In this document: piece after piece, positions 28,346 through 38,055 of the stretch
Position numbering within the stretch: the first letter of the stretch is position 1
How the letters are laid out: the number at the start of each line of letters is the position of its first letter
Assembly: GCA_965240325.2 (NCBI GenBank)
Contig: OZ251235.1
Location: forward strand, 930,001 to 994,000
DNA: 64,000 nucleotides
DNA from: Rebecca billardiae RCC1528
Taxonomy: Eukaryota; Haptophyta
Direction: 5' to 3'
Notes under the pieces: generated by a model
What the model saw: only the letters and a program-made list of their open reading frames with translations
Database searches by the model: none
What the model was told of the DNA's origin: nothing
Program-made: the position numbers and the translations under genes

Positions 28346-28821
28346 GGCTCTGGCTTCGGTTGACCCCTGCCAGAGACGGGCACTGTGAGCTCCTTCATGA
28401 AGTCACTCGTGAAAACTGCACAGGAGGACCTCAATGGATGCCTAGATAGCAGTAGATGATGACTTCAGAGCGATATTGGGCCAACAAGCACTGCTTCCTC
28501 TATAGTTCAGACTCTATTTTCACTATGTATTTACCCATTTCAGACTCTGGTCAGAACACGGTCCGGGAGCGATCCGGATGCACCCGTAGCTATTGGAAAT
28601 ATGTCACCGGACTGGGTAAATAGCTATGAAAATAGAGTCTGAAGTAGTCACAAACTGAGTTTCACACCCTGGGCACTTATTGGCCATCCATAGATAGTAA
28701 CCCTACTTGGAGCCCTGTGGGACACTTCGGGCGTTCATTCGGCCGCAGGAATGCGAAGATCATTTTCGGTACGCCCGGTTTCTATGACCGGACTGGCAGG
28801 GGTCAACCGGAGCCAGAGCGC
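28346..28821. mobile_element. MITE-like element A, copy 2
   Basis: Inverted relative to copy 1 at 695-1201 and similar along its whole length, with the same termini (GGCTCTGGCTTCGGTTGACC at left, complement at right) and the same internal hairpin around TCAGACTCTATTTTC. CTGAA occurs on both sides (28341-28345 and 28822-28826), a possible 5 bp target duplication. It lies in the convergent gap 30 bp after the coiled-coil gene's stop. Confidence 0.82.
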
Positions 28822-28849
28822 CTGAAGTCTAAATGAATAATCGTACGTA

Positions 28850-28882
28850 CTACGTCGTACGTACGTACGTACGTACGTACAG
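28850..28882. repeat. ACGT tetranucleotide repeat
   Basis: GTACGTACGTACGTACGTAC-type tract, self-complementary, immediately beyond MITE A copy 2. Confidence 0.85.
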
Positions 28883-29079
28883 TATAGGTAACTCAGTAGC
28901 GGAGCGGGAGACGTCCGCGAGTTGCCGACCGTACTGAGACGTAGTACGTACTGTCTGAACTGGCCGAACTGCAATGCCGATACCGCCTGTACGTAGTATA
29001 TATAGAGTAGCAGTTATTATCTGATTCGCGCGAGTGCGACGCTGTAGTAAGTCTGATCAACGGTAGTGACGACGAGACT

Positions 29080-30567
29080 CTACTCGTCTCCGTCCCGTCG
29101 CTCTCTCCGTGACGTTCGGGCTGATGCTCGTCGTCGCCGCCGATCGATTGCCCAACGCCGAAGGTTGCTTGAGGACGATGCCACCGTTCGACTGTGCGAA
29201 AAGATGAGTGTGCGCACAATCAGGCGGGACCGCTCTGCTGGTCGTGGTGGTCCGTCAGCCAACGCCGATGCATTGGCGAGCCCTGCTGCTGGTTGCGGCG
29301 GTCCACTCCATGGCCGCAGCACAAGCTCGCACGCGCACCACGCTGTCGACGTAGTCCTCGTCCAGTTGGTCTCCTTCTCAATCCACACACCCAGCTGCTC
29401 GACCACGGTCACACGGCGGCGAGGCTTCCACTGCAGCGCGTTGTACACGCAGACGCCGGGCTCACCCCGTGAAGGCCAGGTCATCGCACCGCAGGTGCAC
29501 GCGCAGCCAACGCATTCGATGGCCACGACGCCCATCAGCGGTCGGTTGAGCTCATGCGAGAGCACCACGCCCACCGTCGCACTGCTTGTCCTTTTGATTG
29601 TGTCATGTGGCTCGTCGTTCCGAGCGACACAGAGCCCGATGCGCCCTGCCGGGTGGCGCACCTCGAGCCCAACCTTGGGCGTCAGATGCGCTGCCGGGCG
29701 CGCGACATCCTGCACTTGCGGCAGGAGTGTCGTGATCCCGCTGTCGCTGTCATCGTGCCACGGAGCCGTTCCGTAGTGTTTTGCGCTCATGTCCACCTGC
29801 TGCACGTGTGCCCCCGTCGTGAAGGCGCGCGTGAGCTGCTGGCCGATGTAGCATCTGTTCCCTGTTCCGACAACGGATGGATCGGTGCTCTGCGCGGCAG
29901 CCACCGGCACAGGCGCGCTTCTCGCCGCTGCTGCTGCCGCCGCCCATGCCGTCTGGTTCAAGAACATGCCAGCGAGCCACTCTGCGACAAGCGCATGACC
30001 GGCGCGGCTCAGGTGGACGTTGTCCCAGCCCAACAGGCCTTCAGGCATGCCTGGGGCGGTCGGATCGACCTCGAGCGTGCGCAGACCGTGCCTCGTGGCC
30101 ATGGCCTTCATCTTGGGGTGATGCTTGCTGCGTAAGTCCATCACCCGTCGCGGATTCTTTCTGTACTGCGGAAAGATTTGCAGCAGCACACCGTGCGCAC
30201 CAATCTTGTGCACACGCGCGAGGATGCGACCCAGGGCCTCGAACTCCTCAGCGATGGTGACCGAGCCATATGCAATATTGGGAAGGTACTCGACCACCAC
30301 GTACCGCGCCGTGGCGGGCAGCATGGACTCGACGCACATGCCCACAAAAACTGGGCCAGACGCTGGAAGGCACCGATTCAAATGCTGGCGCGTGCGCAGC
30401 CGCGCGGCCAGCTGATCGTGGAATGAGTCCCAAGAGCGCACGCCATGGCCGCATGTGTTTGATCCGCCCAGCGAGACGAGCTCCGCTGGCCCCACAGGAG
30501 TGGACAGGGCGGCTACGAGCAGTGTGCCAGGTAGCAGCCAGAGCGCGGCGGCCACCATCAAGCCCAC
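29080..30567 (-). CDS. Secreted SGNH/GDSL-type hydrolase with C-terminal extension
   Basis: Single exon, 495 residues. A signal peptide spans residues 1-20 (MGLMVAAALWLLPGTLLVAA). The catalytic domain is SGNH: block I SLGGSNTCGHG with the nucleophile Ser (GGSNT for GDSL), and block V DNVHLSRAGHALVAEWL with the D-x-x-H acid/base pair. Blocks II and III are weak (VVVEYLPNIAYG may replace the usual Asn/Gly sites). After residue about 215 a second region has a Cys cluster (ECVGCACTCGAMTW) and a beta-rich part VCVYNALQWKPRRRVTVVEQ, possibly a binding domain. The final 60 residues are Arg/Ser-rich and might be untranslated if an unseen intron exists. The substrate is probably an ester on a glycan or lipid outside the cell. 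Confidence 0.72.
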   Translation of the reverse strand: MGLMVAAALWLLPGTLLVAALSTPVGPAELVSLGGSNTCGHGVRSWDSFHDQLAARLRTRQHLNRCLPASGPVFVGMCVESMLPATARYVVVEYLPNIAYGSVTIAEEFEALGRILARVHKIGAHGVLLQIFPQYRKNPRRVMDLRSKHHPKMKAMATRHGLRTLEVDPTAPGMPEGLLGWDNVHLSRAGHALVAEWLAGMFLNQTAWAAAAAAARSAPVPVAAAQSTDPSVVGTGNRCYIGQQLTRAFTTGAHVQQVDMSAKHYGTAPWHDDSDSGITTLLPQVQDVARPAAHLTPKVGLEVRHPAGRIGLCVARNDEPHDTIKRTSSATVGVVLSHELNRPLMGVVAIECVGCACTCGAMTWPSRGEPGVCVYNALQWKPRRRVTVVEQLGVWIEKETNWTRTTSTAWCACELVLRPWSGPPQPAAGLANASALADGPPRPAERSRLIVRTLIFSHSRTVASSSSNLRRWAIDRRRRRASARTSRRERRDGDE

Positions 30568-30666
30568 CTTGCATCAAGTCCGGACGCTGGCTCCGTGGTG
30601 CAGAAAACGTTGGTCGTCTTCCGGCCGCCCGGTGTGCTCCTGGCGGGAAGACGAGACTGAACGTAT

Positions 30667-31275
30667 TATGGAGCGCTCGTTGGAACTTGACGCCGGTTTG
30701 GCGCCCGCGCGGCGAGGGCGACGACGGGCGTACACGGGGCCTGCGGCGGCGGGAAGCGCGCGGGCGCGGCCGAGAACGGAACGGTCCGGACGCCTCTCGC
30801 CAGCCGTGGACGCGCACCGCGCCTCCTCCTCGCACGCTGCTAACTTGATCCGGGTTAAACGGTGGTTTTGCTGCCGACCAGCTCAAGTTTCACGGCTGGT
30901 CAAGGTTCGGCTTGCGACCTCGCCGCTGGTGCTTGCAAGAAGGTACACGAGTTGGTCGAACTCCCACGCACCCGCTCTGCGCTCGTCGACGCCCTCTGAA
31001 GGTGACTCGGGGTGCATGCGGGGCAGTGGAATGCAGTGGTTCGGCGTTGCCTCTCAGTCGTCCAGCGCGCAGGCCATGTAGCGCGGGTGTGGTGCGCGCA
31101 TGGCCCGGTAATTCGGTCGCGGCATGTCTGTCTGGGCTGCCCAAGGCCTGCCGCACCGCGAAGCGAGCGCTCAGGAGCGTGTGCCGACCGTGCCAGCCCC
31201 GCCGAGATGGGGCACTTCGCTGGGAAATGCGGTGTCAAGTTCCACCACCGCTCAAGTTCCAACGAGCGCTCCATA
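30667..31275. mobile_element. MITE-like element B (609 bp)
   Basis: Perfect inverted ends: TATGGAGCGCTCGTTGGAAC followed by TTG at 30667-30689, and the complement CAAGTTCCAACGAGCGCTCC plus ATA ending at 31275. A GAACTTGA/TCAAGTTCC word recurs inside. There is no coding capacity and no clear target duplication. It lies 100 bp upstream of the SGNH hydrolase start and beyond the ankyrin gene's stop. Confidence 0.8.
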
Positions 31276-31399
31276 CATGCTGCGTATTACGTATCGGGAT
31301 GGCGGCGGTGACGGTCCAAACGGCAATATGATACAACTGACCACTGAAGGGAAACGGCAATACGTGCGTGCGGCATTGATGGCGGCTTGATAGTCTGCG

Positions 31400-32854
31400 C
31401 TAGCACGAGCGCAGCCACTGGGTGAGACGATCGAAGCGCGTGTCGATGGTGACATGCGCAAGCCTGGAGGCGTGAATGTCGCCCCTGGAGCCTGGCCGTG
31501 GGGCTGTCCGCGGCGCCGACTCAAGCTGCACGCTGTCGTGGGCGACCGCACGCCCCTTGGCTGCAGCCTGGAACAGCGCGTCGGTCACGACGAGCGCACC
31601 GTGGGCGTGCAGCCACTCCAGGACGCCCAGGTGGGCGCCGTAGGCCGCGCCGTATGCGGCATGCTCGGAGACCATCGCATCGCGCAAGTCCACGTGTCCA
31701 CGCTCGTTCAGCCAGCGAAGCGTGTCCGCCGAGCCCGCCCTGGCCGCCATCACGGTCGCGCGACGCCCGGGAGCTAACCCTGCCTCGTCGCACAGGAAGC
31801 GCAGGATATGCACATGGCCGCCCGACGCCGCAGCGGAGCACACCGTCGCGTCGCACGCGCAGCGCGCGTGCAGTAGCCGAAGGCAGCCCAGGTGCCCGCC
31901 TCTCGCCGCCTCTCGGCACGCTTTCATCTGGGGCTCAACCCCCACATCCGCCAGCAGCCATCGCAGAGTGTCCAGCTGACCGCCGCGCGCGGCGAACTCG
32001 CACGCGGCCGGTACGAAAGCGACGGCACCCCGTGCGCGCAGCCAGGCGAGGACTCTCCTCGCTCCATGCTGTGCTGCCCGCATCAGCAGCGGCGTGCGGA
32101 CAGCGGGCATGGCAGCCGACTCGAAGAGCCAGGCCAGTGCGCTCACTTGATCCGCTTCAGCCGCTGCTGCCGCCGCGCCGGCGCCGATCGGGCATGGCAC
32201 GTTCCCTCCCCGCAGGAACTCGAGCATGTCGACCGAGCCGTTCCGAGCCGCCGCCTCGCACGCGCGCTGATCGCGCGGGCAGCCCTTCGCGGAGAGCCAT
32301 GCGCACGCTGCCATGCTGCCTCCGGCGGCAGCAGCCTCGTAGACCCGCGGCGAGAGGATGACGCGCGCGCTGCGGAGGGTGCAGAGCCAGCGCAGCACGT
32401 GGACGTGGCCGCCGCGCGCCGCCTCGCACCATACTCCCTCGTCGACGGCACACCCCGCAAGTCCGTGGAGGTACTGGCAGGCGTCGAGGTGGCCGGCAGA
32501 CGCGGCCGCGTCGAGCGCCGTCGTATCTGGCAGCGAGCCGTACCGCTGCGCAAGCTCCTTCAGCATGGCCACATCCCCTAGGCGCGCTGCCGCGGCGCAC
32601 GCGGGCGCGCCGAGCGGCGCGCCAAGCTCAGACGCCCAAGCCACACGCGTGGGGGAGGCCACCACCCCCGCAAGGGTCGTCATATAGCACGGCGGCGTGC
32701 AGGGCGGCGGCGTGCGCGCCAGGATGGCCTCGTGCATTGCCCGGCTCACGAGCGCAACGGCGAACGCGTCATCCTCGTCGATGCGGTCGGTCACTAGGCG
32801 GAGAAGCTCCGGGCTCGCCATCATGAGCTCGATGGCGGGCACGGCCGCCGCCAT
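31400..32854 (-). CDS. Ankyrin-repeat protein with N-terminal F-box-like segment
   Basis: Single exon, 484 residues from MAAAVPAIELMMASPELLRL. Residues 12-50 (PELLRLVTDRIDEDDAFAVA, LVSRAMHEAI) resemble an F-box-like helical start. From residue 80 to about 430 there are roughly a dozen ankyrin repeats of the 'A...GHL..L.WL...G' type: AASAGHLDACQYLHGLAG, AARGGHVHVLRWLCTLR, AARNGSVDMLEFLRGG, AARGGQLDTLRWLLADVG, AARGGHLGCLRLLHARC and AAYGAHLGVLEWLHAHG. This subclass is widespread in haptophytes, oomycetes and giant viruses, often as substrate receptors of ubiquitin ligases. It lies head-to-head with the GT31 gene, only 87 bp apart. Confidence 0.85.
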   Translation of the reverse strand: MAAAVPAIELMMASPELLRLVTDRIDEDDAFAVALVSRAMHEAILARTPPPCTPPCYMTTLAGVVASPTRVAWASELGAPLGAPACAAAARLGDVAMLKELAQRYGSLPDTTALDAAASAGHLDACQYLHGLAGCAVDEGVWCEAARGGHVHVLRWLCTLRSARVILSPRVYEAAAAGGSMAACAWLSAKGCPRDQRACEAAARNGSVDMLEFLRGGNVPCPIGAGAAAAAAEADQVSALAWLFESAAMPAVRTPLLMRAAQHGARRVLAWLRARGAVAFVPAACEFAARGGQLDTLRWLLADVGVEPQMKACREAARGGHLGCLRLLHARCACDATVCSAAASGGHVHILRFLCDEAGLAPGRRATVMAARAGSADTLRWLNERGHVDLRDAMVSEHAAYGAAYGAHLGVLEWLHAHGALVVTDALFQAAAKGRAVAHDSVQLESAPRTAPRPGSRGDIHASRLAHVTIDTRFDRLTQWLRSC

Positions 32855-32941
32855 CGCCTCCGTCTCGTCGTACTGTATGTAGCCGGGGATTTCGCTCGTC
32901 GCTGTTCAGCTCAGGCACAGTAGTGAATCCGACGACGACCG

Positions 32942-34066
32942 ATGGCGACCGGGGGGAATGGCCAGCAGGCGATGTTCGATGCGTGCGCCGACCCCTGGGC
33001 AACAGGGCCCACGGACGGGTCGCGATCTCGCTGCCTCGTGGTGTTGCTCGTGTCCAGTGCGGCGCATTATGTCGATCGGCGTCGCGCCATCCGCCAGACA
33101 TATGCGCGAGCGCTGCGGGAGGATGTGCCTGGGGGTCTGAGTGAAGACGAACGCTCGGCAGTGGTCATGCGCTTCCTTCTCGGCCGTGTGCCCTCCGACG
33201 CGGACTCAGAGGCCTTGGCCGAGGAGGCGAGTGCGCACGGCGATATGGTCCTGACCGCCGTGCAGGAAGCGTACGACACTCTGTTCGCAAAGCTGATTGC
33301 TGGATACCGATGGGCATCGCAGCACTTCGAGTTTGCGTACGTGGTGCATGCTGACGATGATAGCTTCGTGCGACTGGAGAGGCTTTGCAGTGAGCTTGAC
33401 CACCTCCCACGAGAGCGCTGCTGCTGGGGTTACATGTGGAACCTCCCCGGCGCCGAGGGCGATGGGCGCCGCACGCGGCCGCTGCGCGACCCGGGCGCAA
33501 AGTCATACATGCCAGCCGACCAATGGCCAGCCGACAGCTACCCGCCGTTCCCGTCAGGTTGCTGCTTCGCCCTCTCCGCAGATCTCGTCAGGGACTGGTT
33601 CGTGCGCAGGTCGGCACTCGCGCCGGGCACCTCGGGCGCACTCCGCTTCCTCAGGCTGATCGACGTGGCTGTCGGGGTCGCGCTGTCGGAGGCGAGCGTC
33701 GAGGCGGACGTGCGCAACCACGAGCCGTCAGATGCTGTCGTGCACTTCGTGCACGCTCCGAGTGTGCGTCCGTACCGGCCGCTGCCGCTATTTCGAGAGG
33801 AAACAACCGTTCAGCACTACATGCGCCCCGAGGAGTTCCGAGCATTCCACTGTCGAGCATATGGCGGCGGACACTCCGCGCGGCAAGCAGCAGAAGGGCC
33901 GCCACAGTCTGGAGTCGGTGCCGCTGCGCCGGCGGCAGCTCATAACGTGGCGGCATCGAACTACAGCTCGTCCGCCGATGCATCATTATCAAGGTCCGTG
34001 TCTGACGACGCGCACATACACGAGGTGTACGAGCTTCTCGTGCGGAGCAAAGTTCTCCGGCAATAA
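32942..34066 (+). CDS. GT31-family glycosyltransferase (beta-1,3-galactosyltransferase-like)
   Basis: Single exon, 374 residues. The GT31 signature blocks are present: RCLVVLLVSSAAHYVDRRRA then IRQTYA (donor-site 'R..iR.TW'), MRFLLGR, DMVLTAVQEAYDTLFAKLIA with GYRW, and FAYVVHADDDSFVRLERL, where Asp138-140 form the metal-binding DDD. Next comes FPSGCCFALSADLV (acceptor 'yP.y..G.gYvls'). The C-terminal 90 residues are low-complexity. GT31 enzymes are usually type II Golgi proteins. No N-terminal membrane anchor precedes the domain here, so an upstream exon may be missing or the protein is soluble. Transfer of galactose or GlcNAc from a UDP-sugar is the family activity. Confidence 0.85.
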   Translation: MATGGNGQQAMFDACADPWATGPTDGSRSRCLVVLLVSSAAHYVDRRRAIRQTYARALREDVPGGLSEDERSAVVMRFLLGRVPSDADSEALAEEASAHGDMVLTAVQEAYDTLFAKLIAGYRWASQHFEFAYVVHADDDSFVRLERLCSELDHLPRERCCWGYMWNLPGAEGDGRRTRPLRDPGAKSYMPADQWPADSYPPFPSGCCFALSADLVRDWFVRRSALAPGTSGALRFLRLIDVAVGVALSEASVEADVRNHEPSDAVVHFVHAPSVRPYRPLPLFREETTVQHYMRPEEFRAFHCRAYGGGHSARQAAEGPPQSGVGAAAPAAAHNVAASNYSSSADASLSRSVSDDAHIHEVYELLVRSKVLRQ

Positions 34067-35257
34067 TTTATGGCGCACGCCGCACGGCCCCCCCGCGGGC
34101 CTGAAAGGTCGGAGCGTGAGCGAAAGCCGGGGGGGCGGCGCGCGTGCTCCGCAAAATCAAAATAGAAGAGGATGCGCGCAGTAGGAGTTTGGGGATTTTT
34201 GTGGGTGGATTTAGGTGTAAAGCGCATTTGAGTGGATTGCACTGCCCTTGATTAGATTTGATGATTGCGTTTCTACTGCCCCTTATTTTTAAGATTATAT
34301 AGCTAGTAAGTAATAGAAAAATGGATGAACTCAAACAAATATAGGAGAAAGATGTTTGCACCTGCAGCCTTTCTGATATGGTGGGCCGTTCAAGATTTTC
34401 CTGCTGATATACTTTTGGTATATACTGATTCGCAGTCAATGAGTAAGGAATCTTGGCCGATCGAGTCGTCTCCTATTCACGCGCTTTTGAAGAACGCCGA
34501 ACGGCGTTTCAGATCGAGGACGCGTTCCTCCTCTAGACCTAGTCCTCTCTAAAAGCCTTACTCATTCTATGATTTAACGACACTGGTACCCAGATTCCCG
34601 CGCGCGGGCAATAATCGCGTACCATCAACCGTGACGATTCGAACATTCTCTCTCAGAAATGTTGAAGGCGGTTACCCGTGCGGCGCAAGTATAAGCAGCC
34701 TGAAACAGCTCGCTAATCATATAGGAATGTCAGTACGGAACGATTCGTCGTCGTCGATAATATGTGCTTTTGCTACCTCCCTTTAAGATTAATATCCTAC
34801 GGCGAATTGGTTGGCAACTTGGCTCACAGCGGTTGGGCCACTATCAGCTCCGGATACGTATTATTTTTCACGAATAAATACCCGGGAAGCTGCGTTGTGA
34901 ACGAACGCGAGGCACCAAGCTCAAATCAAAGCGCCGAAGGAAGGGCCGGCCCGCGAGGCACAACGACTACATCAAGGAGCTTTGACGAGTACCGAGCAGT
35001 TGCGGGCTGCCCCCATTGATCGACCGACAGGGGTCAGGGCCGCAGGGCGCGCAGGCCTGTGGCACGCCGCCACCGGGCCGATCAGCCCGGCGCGCCCGCC
35101 CAGCAGGTGGGCACGCCCGCAAAGTGTCCGCGTTTTTTTTGAATCGGCGCTCATGCGTGCAACTGGCGGTCAAATACGAATCTCATGACAGTCCCACGTG
35201 ATCGATGATGATTGTGCCGCGGATCATTCGTCCGTTGGTCCGACGACGACGGATCCG
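34067..35257. other. Convergent intergenic region with repeat-D fragment
   Basis: AT-rich from 34180 to 34440. It carries the ACTCATTCTATGATTTAACG end of repeat D at about 34560-34582. No gene supported. Confidence 0.5.
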
Positions 35258-37159
35258 TCACACGGGGGGCACGACTGTGCCACGCGCTTCCTCAGCGCCG
35301 TTCGTGCGCGAATAAGTGGGCGCGTCCGAGCGCTCGGCGCCACTTGGCAGCAGCGAGCTGCTCGCGCCTGCCGGCGCGGCTGATGCGGCCCCACCGCCGT
35401 CACTGCCTCCCGCAGGCTTCGTCGCCCCGTCCGCGCGCTGGCGCTCGGCACGATCTGCCCACCCGTCCACGCGCACGCGCAGCCACTTGCGGAACGGCTC
35501 CTCCGCGTGGATGGACACGGCTGCGGCCAGCAGCCATGTCGCCAGCAGATAGGACACGAGCATCGGCCCCGCAAACCCGCGCGACGTGTTGCCCGTCAGG
35601 CCGATCTCGGCGCCCTGCGGCCCGGGCGAGGGAGAGGGTGGGGAGCGGGGGCGGTTGAGCAACGCTGGCCGGCGAGCCGCACGGCGCTGGTGCGGCGCGG
35701 CGCCTGCACGCGCCTTGAAAAGCATGCCGAGCGGCCAGTGCCACAGGTACACCTGAAAGGAATACTCGCCCAGCCCTGCACCCGCCCGGCGCGGGGGGCA
35801 GCACCAGCACGGGGCACGGCAGGGTGAGGGAGCGTGCGAGGCGGCGCGGCCGAAGGGCACATGCGGCGTGGACGGGCGCAGGGCGAGGCTGAAATGGCAC
35901 TGCGTGACACACCCGACATGATTGGATGGCGCATGATGCGCGCGGAGTGCGAGAGGCCGGTCGTATCAAGCGTGCTGAAGAGCATGAAGCCAGCTGCGCG
36001 CCCGCGCGGGCGCCGCGCGCGGCCGAGCTCGTGAGTGCGCGAGCAGTGGGGCGCGCACTCCGCGGGTGCGCACATGGCGCGCGCACCGAGCAGTGGCTGC
36101 ATCGCGCCCACGAAGAGGGGCTCGTAGCCCGAGTGCGCGTCGATGCTGGTCGAGCGCGGGTCAGCTGGGATGAACGCGCACAGTACCCAGAGCACCATGA
36201 AGCACGCGTCGCTCGCACGGCCCCAGCCGCGCCAGCCGATCGGCCGCCTGAGTGCCTGCGCCGCGTTGTCGGCGCCCGCACTCGTCGCAGCCGAGGCGAG
36301 CTCTGCGAGCGCCATGCCCATGGTGAAGTCGCCCAGGCGGAAGACGGGGAAGTGGTACAGCCAGAGGTACATGCGCTCGGTCATGTAAAAGCGCTCGACG
36401 GTCGGCGGCCCTTCGCCCTCGGCTGGCGGCACCTGCACGCCTCCCGCCGTCGCCACAAAGGCTGCCCAGATGGGCATCTGCGTGCATGCGCACGCGCACA
36501 CGCACAGCAGCAGAGGCCGTTGCGCGAGCGGGCGCTGGAGCAGCTTGCGCAGGAATGGGTAGAGTAGCCATAGCAGCCCCATCGTCGAGATCGTCCACGC
36601 CGGCCCGTTCGGGAAGTACGGCTCCGTGGGCTCAAACGACTGCAGCATGAGGAGAGACAGCGCGCCGCGTGTGATCGAGTAGACTGGGTTGAGCATGTGG
36701 TCGTTGGAGATGCACGCGCCGGAGGCGCACGCGCCGATGGAGAGGATGAGCATCACGAGCCACGTCGCATAGTACGAGAAGAGCACTGCGCCGAACCGTC
36801 GCGCGTAGTAGCGCAGGATCGCGGTCGCAGAGTTGTACTGCTTGGACGCGTAGGCGTAATGCGTCACGTAGCCGCTCAGCAGGATGAAGCCCTCGACGGC
36901 GACGGGTCCACGGTTGATCTGCGATAGCAGAAGAGGCACGCGCGCGACCGCCGTTGGGCGCGCGCGTGCGCGCGCGCGGGCACGGTGCTGATGCGCGAGC
37001 GCGCGCGCGCGCGCGCACCAGCGCGCCTCCAGGGATGCGCGGCACGCCCATGAAGTGGCCGAGCACGAGCCACAGGCTGGCGCACGTGCGGAAGCCAGCC
37101 AGCTGCGTGAGCTTCGGCTTGCCCGTCGACGTGAAGCCAGCCGACGCCGGTGGGGGCAT
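35258..37159 (-). CDS. Membrane acyltransferase-3 family protein
   Basis: Three exons: 37159-37019, 36918-36087 and 35775-35258. The introns are 100 and 311 bp (GT-AG), and the spliced frame gives 496 residues. Exon 1 reads KLTQLAGFRTCASLWLVLGH, the family start with the catalytic His in 'R....l.V...H'. Exon 2 begins INRGPVAVEGFILLSGYVTH ('g..gV..FFvlSGf') and holds several membrane helices (FSYYATWLVMLILSIG, ACFMVLWVLCAFIPA). The 2/3 junction rebuilds LLGLGEYSFQVYLWHWPLGM, the family's 'lG..Sy.iYL.H.p', which supports the splicing. Exon 3 ends with one more helix and EEPFRKWLR. Such enzymes O-acylate sugars or lipids. Exon 3 may hide a small further intron. Confidence 0.8.
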
Positions 37160-37347
37160 CGTCGCCAGGGACCCTCGCGCACGTGGAGAGCGCCGAAATG
37201 GTCGCTCCGCCGGGTTCAGCGTGGCGGAGGCGTGCGGGGAGGCAGGTGGGTGAACGCTGCTCACTGCGCCGCGGGCCCTGGCGGCAAGCGGCCGGACTTT
37301 CAGGCATCGGCCCGCCGTCCGGCCGCTGCAATAGCTTTTCGTCCACG

Positions 37348-38055
37348 ATGCAGGGAACTCAAGGCATGTCGACGTCGTCGCCGTGGCGCGTTGCTGCGGC
37401 GATGCTCATCGCGATGGGTACCCTGTCTCACGCACACACGCTGCCGCGAGCGAGTGCTGCTCCGTGTGCGCGCCCGCGTGCCGCTCGGCTGCTTCCAACG
37501 CAGCGCCACGTTGCGGTGAGTTCTGACACGGACGCGCCTGGCGGTGGCGGCGCGGATGGTGGCGGTGAGGAGCTGCACTGCGTGTGCTCGCGGTGCGGCG
37601 CGGTGTACGTGGCGAACATGGCGCAATTCGGCGGCAAGGGCGCGCGTGTTCGCTGCTCCGTGTGCACCAACACGTGGTTCCAGATGACCGAACGCCTCGT
37701 GGCCAAGCCGCCCGCTTTCGAGCTCCAGCCCTTCCCGGAGGAGCGCCGCGCCGACCGGCCGGCGGCGCTGGACTCGCCGCAGCTGGGGGGCAAGATCAAC
37801 ATGTACGTGGGTAACATGCCGTTTTCGCTCACCGACGTCGCCCTCGCCCAGATGTTCTCCGAGTACGGCCGCGTGACCAAGGCCATGCTCATGCGCGATG
37901 AGATCGGCCGCTCGAAGGGCTTCGGGTTTGTCGAGATGGCAGACGAGGCGGAGGGGCAGCGCGCGATGGCGGAGCTGAATGACCAGGTGTTCGAGGGGCG
38001 GCCGATCACCGTGTCCGCGCGCGAGGTGCGCGGGCCGCCGCCTCGCCGCCACTGA
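37348..38055 (+). CDS. Plastid-type RRM protein with MJ0042-like zinc ribbon
   Basis: Single exon, 235 residues. Residues 12-36 form a signal peptide (RVAAAMLIAMGTLSHAHT), followed by an Arg-rich, acid-free stretch that could be a transit peptide (CARPRAARLLPTQRHVAV). Residues about 75-115 form a two-CxxC zinc ribbon (CVCSRCGAVYVAN, VRCSVCTNTWFQMTE) of the bacterial MJ0042 type. Residues 151-228 are one RNA-recognition motif: RNP2 MYVGNMPF and RNP1 KGFGFVEM. The tail is RGPPPRRH. RRM proteins of this size act in plastid RNA processing or stability. Fusing the RRM to a zinc ribbon is unusual. It lies head-to-head with the acyltransferase, 188 bp apart. Confidence 0.8.
   Translation: MQGTQGMSTSSPWRVAAAMLIAMGTLSHAHTLPRASAAPCARPRAARLLPTQRHVAVSSDTDAPGGGGADGGGEELHCVCSRCGAVYVANMAQFGGKGARVRCSVCTNTWFQMTERLVAKPPAFELQPFPEERRADRPAALDSPQLGGKINMYVGNMPFSLTDVALAQMFSEYGRVTKAMLMRDEIGRSKGFGFVEMADEAEGQRAMAELNDQVFEGRPITVSAREVRGPPPRRH

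Noticed and set aside
28850-28990. Search for telomere-like, CRISPR or phage-type arrays around the ACGT tract
   Set aside because: Only a simple tetranucleotide repeat. No spaced repeats, attachment sites or prokaryotic features occur anywhere in the window.
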